Source of the DNA: Mytilinidion resinicola
Taxonomy: Eukaryota > Ascomycota > Dothideomycetes > Mytilinidiales > Mytilinidiaceae
DNA length: 64,000 bases
Assembly (NCBI RefSeq): GCF_010093595.1
Contig: NW_022985468.1
Span: 130,615-194,614, forward strand
Direction of reading: 5' to 3'
In this document: positions 57,250 to 64,000 of the stretch, in pieces
How positions within the stretch are numbered: the first letter of the stretch is position 1
How the letters are laid out: the number at the start of each line of letters is the position of its first letter
Notes under the pieces: generated by a model
Database searches by the model: none
What the model was told of the DNA's origin: nothing
Seen by the model: the letters and a program-made list of their open reading frames with translations, nothing else
Translations under genes and position numbers: made by a program

Positions 57250-59949
57250 TCAGTATGCTGTGATGCTGTTCGTGCACTTGTGAATGAATGCACGAACGAG
57301 GTCCTGCACCGTTAGTGTCAAAGGATGCTTATAAAGGAGATCGGGAAAGGATTACCTTAAAATCGCAAACCGGCATTGAACCAAATACGGGGTTATTCTT
57401 GAGCTTCAACTGAGTCGACCTCGGGCTTGCAATGCCAAATGCAATCCTCGCTAGGAATAGCGGGTCGTCGTGCGGACACACATTCAAAATCCTATCCATC
57501 AAGGCTGGATCTGGCTTCTGTGGCGGGACCTGTGGAAGCACCACTTGTTGATGCGTCTCACACCAAGTGCAATGACCGCATTCATCCGGTAGACCATTCG
57601 AATCATCGGCGAAATATGCAGCGAGAGCACGGGAAAAGCACTTCTTCCCGGTGACAAGGCCAACGACTTCTTTGGTCCTTTGGAGGGCCTGGCTTTCACG
57701 GTCTACCATCTCAGAGTAGAGCTTGTCGGCGATCGCATTGATCTCGGTATCAGTAGACGGCAGCTTGCGTTGTACGATGTATACGTTCTGCACGCCGCTT
57801 GTTTTCAGTGATATGATGCCATTCTCGTTCCACTTGCTGAGCCTACCAACTATGTCCGCTCGTACAAGTCCAGGTTTCCTCGATACTGCGTCCACGTCAA
57901 CAGTAAGATACTTCTTTGCTTTTAAGGCGGAAGCCCTAATTGATTTGGCTGCGAGATCTGTGTCGGCGTGATGGTAAGCTCCATAATCAGTGACCTCATA
58001 CTGATATTTGCTGTATATCGGGGTAGTGGCACGAATATAGCCGAATTGTAGTTCCAGCTGAGCATACATGACGCTAAGAGGGGAGCTCTTGGTTATCGTT
58101 AGTGACGTAGACATGGACCATAGTTCGGACAGATTACTTTGATGTCGAAAGCATTGCATTGTGCCGTATGCGACGCGGAGAATTTCTCCCCAATGCCAAG
58201 TGCGGCATTCTCGGGAGAAAATACTTCCTTCAGAAAGTTGCGGACAGAGACCTTGGACGGAAGGTCCCCGTAGGTGAACACGTTTCGAAGGTAGAAGTCA
58301 TCCGGAGAGAGGAAAAACATGCAGACGCTCTGTTTACCATCTCTGCCTGCCCTGCCAATCTGTTGGGAGTACTCTTCGACGCTTTGTGGGATGTTGAAGT
58401 GGACGATGTTGCGTATGTTGGATTTGTCGATCCCCATGCCAAAGGCAATCGTCGCCACGATCTAATAGCGTAAGTTAATCGGGTCCTCGCCAAGTGTGTA
58501 CAGAAGACTAATAGAATGTAGCCTTGAACTTACAATCATGTCATCGTTCTGCATGAACCTATCCTGTAATTCGGTCTTCTTCTCAGTTAGCATTCCTGCG
58601 TGGAATGATTCGGCATTGAACCCTTCACTACGAAGTTCTCCTGCAAGCGCTTCAGTTTGCTGCAGCGCTGTTAGTGAGAGGCGAGTATTGGAGCAAGATC
58701 GCATTACCTTTTGAACGGTCACGTAAATTATGGTCGGTCCAGAATGCTTCCTCAGAAAACTGATCAGCTCCGGGTAGTTGTCGTCTTTAGAAGCCGATGA
58801 CCTGGCTAGCAGGCGCAAGCTACAATGCAGCGCTTAGAGACCGATTTGCAGCGATTGATACCAAAGGGATACGTACTTTGGTCGATACATGGGAGTCCTG
58901 AATAAGCCGGTCGTCGGACTGATTCCAAAAGTAGTGCAAATGTCCGTCGCTACCTTCGGTGTGGCGGTAGCGGTAAGACAGATCACTCTCTCGGCTTTGA
59001 TCTCGGTAGCGAATCGAGCCACTGTTCCTCGTGCATAGTATTAGTGACCCGTCAAAGATACATAGAGTAGGGATAATGTGGACGCCATGGGCGTATGAGG
59101 AGACTAACCTTTAAGATAATCCGGCCTAAATGAGTGACCCCACTAGAAAGCATTAGAGATGGTCTATCAAGATCACATCATAGTGTAGGGAATAGATTTA
59201 TCATACCTCTGAGACACAATGCGCCTCATCTACGGCCAGTAAGCGGACGCCACCACGCACCAACTTCATGGATTCCACGAATCCCTCGTTGTTTAGCCGT
59301 TCTGGTGCGCAATATAACAACTTCAAGGTACCGTTTTGGAGGTCTTGATTGGTCTGAATGAACTGTTCTCTCGTCCTAGTAGAGTCTAGGACGGCAGCTT
59401 TGACCTTCCGGCGAACAAGAGCGTCCACTTGGTCTTTCATAAGCGCGATGAGTGGAGATACGACGATGGTGATACCGCCGTCGTGGGGTGGGCGATCTCC
59501 GGATTGCTTGTCTAGCTCACCAAAAACTAGCGCGGGAATCTGAATACGTTGATTAGAATAATCCAAGATAGAGAAATAGTAATTTCTGTGAAATATTGGA
59601 ATGAGGTAATCCATACTTGATAGCAAAGACTCTTGCCGCCTCCAGTAGGAAAGATAACCGTGGCACTTCCGCCATTCAAGAGTTGAGAGATGACAGCAGC
59701 TTGTTCAAGCCTGAATGCCTCGAAGCCAAAGTTCTCCTTGAGGGCTTTCAGTGCTAATTGCTTGATCCCTTCGGAGTCTCCAGCAGAAGGAAGCTCCCGT
59801 GGAGGCTTCTTGGAGAGTGGGAGGTCGTTATCGGCGTCCGCATCATCGCGACTCCGCTTGAGACTGGAATTGGGCTCCGAGATGACTTGCGCCGCTTCTA
59901 ACAACGCGTCATCGTCTTCAGAGTTGAAGCCAAACTCGTCGTCGGACAT
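57250..59949 (-). CDS. RecQ-family ATP-dependent DNA helicase
   Basis: Nine-exon model (complement: 59617..59949, 59207..59539, 59109..59142, 59027..58877, 58708..58819, 58534..58659, 58138..58461, 57356..58087, 57250..57303) closes phase and gives 732 aa. Walker A FPTGGGKS lies at 100-107, DEAH at 215-218 followed by [15 protein letters not shown], motif III as CLTATATP, motif IV/V as [11 protein letters not shown] and [15 protein letters not shown], and motif [13 protein letters not shown] at 396-406. The RecQ-C/zinc region includes [10 protein letters not shown] and DECGHCTWC. It unwinds DNA 3' to 5' in repair and replication. It is much shorter than Sgs1/QDE-3-type RecQ and lacks their long N-terminus, so it is the smaller RecQ paralogue of moulds. 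N-terminus acidic; last exon only 17 codons. Confidence 0.88.
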
Positions 59950-60748
59950 GGCGAACGGTGATGGTGCAAGATGGTGGTTGATGTAGAGTTCAAGTCGCGG
60001 TTGAAGTGGGGCTGGACGCGATGGACCAAGGGGCAAAAACGCCCGGTCACGTTGCTGACCCCCCTTCTTTCCATCAGCCACTTTTCCAGGGCGGCTTGCA
60101 ATTATCACCTCATTTCACTACATAGTACAAGTAACACGGATAAAGTAGGCTTATTTCCACTCTGATGTGCCCAGCAGAACCTCCACGTCAACATGCATCA
60201 AGATCACTCTACAGCGCCATGATCCAACCTCCTTCCAATTTTCACTCTCTATTCCTTTAATTCGCATCCTGCTTCATTCAGCTCATGTCAAAGTCACAAG
60301 CATCAAAGATTCTTTTGCTCACTACTTATATGCAACACGTGATGGCCCCCTTTCTCTTCTAAATATCCGCAATTTCCACCTCAGTCTCAGCCTTGCAGAT
60401 CTCGACGCCCTATCCCAAAAACAACAAACCATGAATGGCAACTGTTCCTTGCAGTTCAGTTCCATAACGCCCAATAAGCCAATCAAGACTTGCAGAGAAT
60501 TAGCTTTGCATGCCTTCTTCGTACCTTGTATTGGAGGCTTGAAGCCATGGCCTGAGAGCCTTGATAAAGACTGAGCCAGGCCAGCCTGGAAGCCGATGAG
60601 TGCTTCTTGAGCTGAAGTTCCGAAGACAGCAGTCTTCCGGTGTCTCGTTTTTCGTGCTTTTCGCATCCTTCCTATCTTTCGGAGTCGCGAACCGAGAAAA
60701 CTCTGAATAATACCATTATACGAATTCGCGAATACGCAGCCTGACGCG
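59950..60748. promoter_or_regulatory. Divergent intergenic region, helicase/CFEM
   Basis: 800 bp between the divergent helicase and CFEM genes. A 135-codon plus frame (60167-60574) has no domain and is not called. A CT-rich tract (CCCCCTTTCTCTTCT) lies near 60346-60360. Confidence 0.4.
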
Positions 60749-61751
60749 ATGGCAAGAGGTATAGCCTTGTGGATATGCTTGGGGCTGGCATGGACTGTGG
60801 CAGTTGAAGCGCAAGCTATGGCTGCGTGTGCTGTGAGTTGATCTCGATTTCATAGTTCATTGCGCGTCTTTGAATCGGAAGCTGATCCTTTTATGCGCAC
60901 AGCAAGGCTGTGTAGGCGTATCGACCGCGAGCTGCAAATCGACAGATTGCACTTGCAAGTGCAATAGTGCCGACTACATCTCGAGCCTCACGGGATGCAT
61001 ATACGAGGAATGCGACGAGACAGAATCAGCAGCGGCGAAGGAATTCTTAGAGGAGCTGTGAAACGGTACTTATGACACCACTCTCCATACCTCGCCCTAG
61101 CGCATACTAATGGTGTATGCAGGTGCTGGATCCCCAATCACCATATCCTCCAAAGGCGCCACCGTCATCTCTGACGACGCGTCTGACAACGAAGCCTTGG
61201 AAAATGACTGGAAAGGCATGGAAAATCACCCGCTCGAGTTGCGGCAGGAAACCGCAGGTACCTTCTTCGAAACAGATCAACCCGAAACTGGTTTACCGGC
61301 CGAGACTGGCTTCACTGGCCTACCGAAGACCACGGACACCTTCACCACCGCATTCACCGGCACGGGCACCATCACAGGCGCCAGGAGCACAGGCTCGCCA
61401 ACAACCAGCAGCCCGACAAATGGTAGCCCAACAACTTCCACATCCACACCCACCCAGACAAACAGCGGCGGCGGTAGACTCGGCATCGGACTAGGTGTTC
61501 CGCTCGGGTTCATCATAATAGCAGGCTTGGTTGGCCTGGGGTGGTTCCTAGGACGACGAAGCAAGAAACAAGCTGCTGCTGTAGCTAACTCGCAGCCGGA
61601 GATGGTGGGCCCGGCTGAGCTGGGTGGAGCAAGTCAGCCTGTTAGCTCAGAGCTGCCGACGAAGGGGAATACGCACGAGATGCCAACTGGAGCATGGATG
61701 GGACAGCCACAAGGTCAGCTCGCGCCTGCCGAGTTGGGCGAGAATAGATGA
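60749..61751 (+). CDS. CFEM-domain membrane protein with in-frame TGA
   Basis: Exons 60749..60832, 60903..61065 and 61123..61751. A signal peptide (MARGIALWICLGLAWTVAVE) is followed by a CFEM domain with cysteines in AACAQGC, ASCKSTDCTCKC, LTGC and EEC. Then come a Ser/Thr-rich stalk, one transmembrane helix (GVPLGFIIIAGLVGLGWFLG), a basic stop-transfer RRSKK and a cytoplasmic tail. CFEM proteins bind haem or act as surface and signalling receptors. The eighth, domain-closing cysteine codon is TGA (61059-61061). With the donor at 61066 the phase otherwise restores the membrane frame, giving 291 codons if the stop were read. A donor at 61058 instead gives EEL-Cys plus a 16-residue tail and a secreted short form. 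Either this is a nonsense allele or pseudogene, or the product is truncated. Confidence 0.65.
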
Positions 61752-62222
61752 GAGTATGTGTAGAGCTCCCGGTGTATATGGGTGTGAAGGATGGGGACGC
61801 TCTTAAAGGGTAATCATGGAGCGTTCGCAGATACTAGGAATGCCACGAAATGAATGTACGGACATACTGACCTTACTAAGGAACAGTTCCGCTCTGTTTG
61901 TGTACCATCATGCTCTATACACAGTCTAGCACTAGAAAACTAAACTATCGAGTTAATCTAGCAAAGGACAGCTCCCCCAGTACACTCTCGCATTGATGCA
62001 TTCAAGATATTTCGCATATATGTTACTTAGTACTGTCGAGGGTGAAGTCGTGATGAAAGAGAAGACGGAGCTAGCATTTACTTATAGGGACCCGATGTTG
62101 AATTACAGGTGACGGATATCTATCTTTTTGATCTATACACTCTTAATTCTATCAGCCTCGTCCCGAGTATGACTAGCCCAACTCACCGAAATCTTCATCT
62201 TAGCCAAAGCAAGCCTGCCCGC
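61752..62222. other. Convergent 3' region
   Basis: 470 bp between the ends of the CFEM and MTA phosphorylase genes. Probably two 3' UTRs. Nothing else is seen. Confidence 0.45.
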
Positions 62223-63281
62223 TCAATCAAAATACCCCGGGAAAAGCCAATTCAGCTTCTCAACCGCCTCCTTCTTCCTCCCATCCTTATGCGTAATCCC
62301 CCCTGCCCACTTCGTCTGCCCCTCCAAATGCATTGCCAGCACCTGCTCCCCATGCTCCTCCTTACTCAACTCATCCAACACAGCCCCCACAAACCTCCTC
62401 GCATTCTCCGAATTCGCCTTCATATGCCCCATCACCATCTCCACATTCACATCCTCGCTATCATGCCAGCAATCATAATCCGTCGCCATGCAAATCATCT
62501 GATACCCCACCTCCGCCTCCCGCGCCAGCTTCGCCTCCGGCAGCGCGCTCATATTGATCACGCTGCCGTCCCACGCGCGATACAGGTTGCTCTCCGCGCG
62601 CGTCGAGAACTGCGGGCCCTCCATGCAGATCACCGTCCCCTTGTCGTGCAGCCGCACGCCCTCGCCCTCGAGGCTGTGCCCGCACCGCCGTACGATCTTC
62701 GCGAGGCCCTCGTCGAAGGGGTCGCCGAAGCCGACGTGGCCCACAATCCCGCCCTCGAAGAAGGTGAAGGGCCGGATGCCCTTTGTGCGGTCGATTATCT
62801 GGTCCGGGACTACGAAGTCGCGCGGGCGGATCTCTTCTTGCAGCGAGCCGACGGCGGAGAAGGCGATGATGGTGCGGACGCCGAGGGCGCGCAGGGCGGC
62901 GATGTTGGCGCGGTTGGGGACCTCATGGGGGGCGATCTCGTGGTGGAGGCCGTGGCGGGAGAGGAAGGCGATGGGGATAGGGGCGCCGGTGGAGGGGGAG
63001 GGGTGTTGGAGGATGGAGATGGGGGAGGAGGGGGCGCCCCACGGCGTAGTGGGAGTGAGGACCGCGGCGAGGGTAAAGTTGGGGAGGCTTTGGAGGCCTG
63101 TCCCGCCGATTACAGCGATATGGACGGGGTCTATACGTTATTAGATGGAGTATATACGCTATATTCGTTCCCGAGGTGAGGTTTTGGTAGCTGTAGCTCG
63201 ATATGGCGGGGTAGTGATGACGAAAAATACGCAGAAACTTGAGAATTACATACCCGCGAAGGTGGTTGGAACACCAGCCAT
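62223..63281 (-). CDS. 5'-methylthioadenosine phosphorylase
   Basis: Model complement of join(62223..63130,63254..63281) closes phase and gives 311 aa, the usual length. The N-terminus MAGVPTTFADPVHIAVIGGTGL carries the phosphate-binding GGTGL (18-22). Further family motifs are FLSRHGLHHEIAPHEVPNRAN, TIIAFSAVGSLQEE, CMEGPQFSTRAES, VINMSALPEAKLAREAE and the ATDYDCWH adenine-binding loop. It cleaves methylthioadenosine, the by-product of polyamine synthesis, to adenine and methylthioribose-1-phosphate in the methionine salvage pathway, in the cytosol. Short first exon (28 nt), 123-nt intron. High GC3 creates a long antisense shadow frame. I give no symbol because naming differs between fungi. 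Confidence 0.9.
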
Positions 63282-64000
63282 TCTTCTATTCGGAATTGTA
63301 ATTGAGCGTGTAAGCTTGAAAGGAGTGGACTGGAGACGGGTTGGAAAGCGAACGGCTCGTGTTAAAGTCAGCATGGAAATTTTCGGGTGAAGGAGGGGCC
63401 CGGATATACGTCAACCAAACTCCAGCCCAAGGCACCCCACGTGTCAAGCTCTTTAATCCTTAGCGATTAGTCTTTGTTGTAAGAACCAAAAGTATAGCGT
63501 ATAGCGTATATCGTATAGCAGGTTCATAGAGATTATTTAAAGTAACAACCCCTTGTAATTAAGTCTCTGCATCGATCTCGTCCATACCTGCCCAGTCCTA
63601 ACTCCCCGGACGAGATTGTCTTCGCAATGAGAAACACCACACAACGAGCTATAAAAGTGGGAGCAATTCGCCGCCCTGCCGCCTAGAGATAAGACCAAGT
63701 TCATCTATAACCAACAAGGACGTCGGCCAATGATTCTGCGGGTGCTCTTGGCACAAGATAGAACTTAAATGTTACCACAGAACGGTATAGGGAGGACTAC
63801 GTATATATGGCCATCTTTGAAGAGCTCCAGAGGCAGCAAGGGAATGTTAAGAAGCGGACCATGTGAAGATAAAACCGTGGAGCAAGTAATTCTTTCTAGA
63901 GGAAATTTCTTTACTCAGTTTATAAACCCGCGGCGCGCGCCCTTAGCCCTCTACATCCCCGTACTTAAGGAACCAGCCTGTTTGCAAAATTGTCTTCACT
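63282..64000. other. Intergenic to the window edge
   Basis: Contains the MTA phosphorylase promoter and a short 7-bp tandem tract at about 63492-63519 (TATAGCG units). Frames here are short and unrecognised; a gene may start beyond the edge. Confidence 0.4.

Noticed and set aside
62109..63179. 356-codon plus-strand frame opposite MTA phosphorylase
   Set aside because: Antisense shadow of a clearly conserved enzyme; no domain of its own.

Overview
This window is nuclear DNA of a filamentous ascomycete (Pezizomycotina, plausibly Dothideomycetes, though the class is a guess). The genes are eukaryotic, with many short (about 48-60 nt) GT-AG introns carrying CTAAC/CTGAC-like branch points. They belong to families typical of moulds: CFEM, 2EXR/F-box proteins, an SRPK-like kinase, Mks1, a DUF7923-CCCH protein and fungal amidases. 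Most gene models were rebuilt by hand. Splice sites were chosen so that reading phase closes over the whole gene, and nearly all models close exactly. I recognised no tRNA, rRNA, CRISPR or operon.

Layout. 0-0.35 kb: 3' end of a pogo/Fot1-like DNA transposon. 0.7-1.6 kb: a glutathione S-transferase. 1.6-20.4 kb: almost gene-free, GC-rich sequence interrupted by one gene, an Mks1-like regulator at 9.5-11.3 kb with about 8 kb empty upstream and about 9 kb empty downstream. 20.4-33 kb: a patch where decayed and intact genes alternate. It holds a broken DHA1 transporter, an intact fructosamine-kinase-family gene followed by a dead half-copy, an intact BSC6-like MFS transporter, an intact CCCH zinc-finger protein, a broken SRPK-like kinase and one orphan coding exon. 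33.6-41.5 kb: two inverted 2EXR paralogues flank an F-box gene, an aquaporin and two copies of a small palindromic MITE. 41.5-43.8 kb: gene-free with degenerate repeats. 43.8-64 kb: ordinary housekeeping and metabolic genes, namely a membrane-anchored alpha/beta hydrolase, a nuclear-type conserved protein with a UBZ-like finger, an ABC-F ATPase, two head-to-head amidases, a RecQ-family helicase, a CFEM membrane protein with an in-frame stop at its eighth cysteine, and methylthioadenosine phosphorylase.

How the genes relate. There is no biosynthetic cluster. Two loose themes can be argued: nitrogen and amide use (Mks1-like regulator, two amidases, MTA phosphorylase) and local duplication followed by decay (fructosamine kinases, 2EXR genes). 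The most notable items are the CFEM nonsense codon, the MITE pair, the zinc finger split by an intron that stays open if retained, the microexons, and the gene deserts around the Mks1-like gene. I did not find a convincing new multi-gene system.
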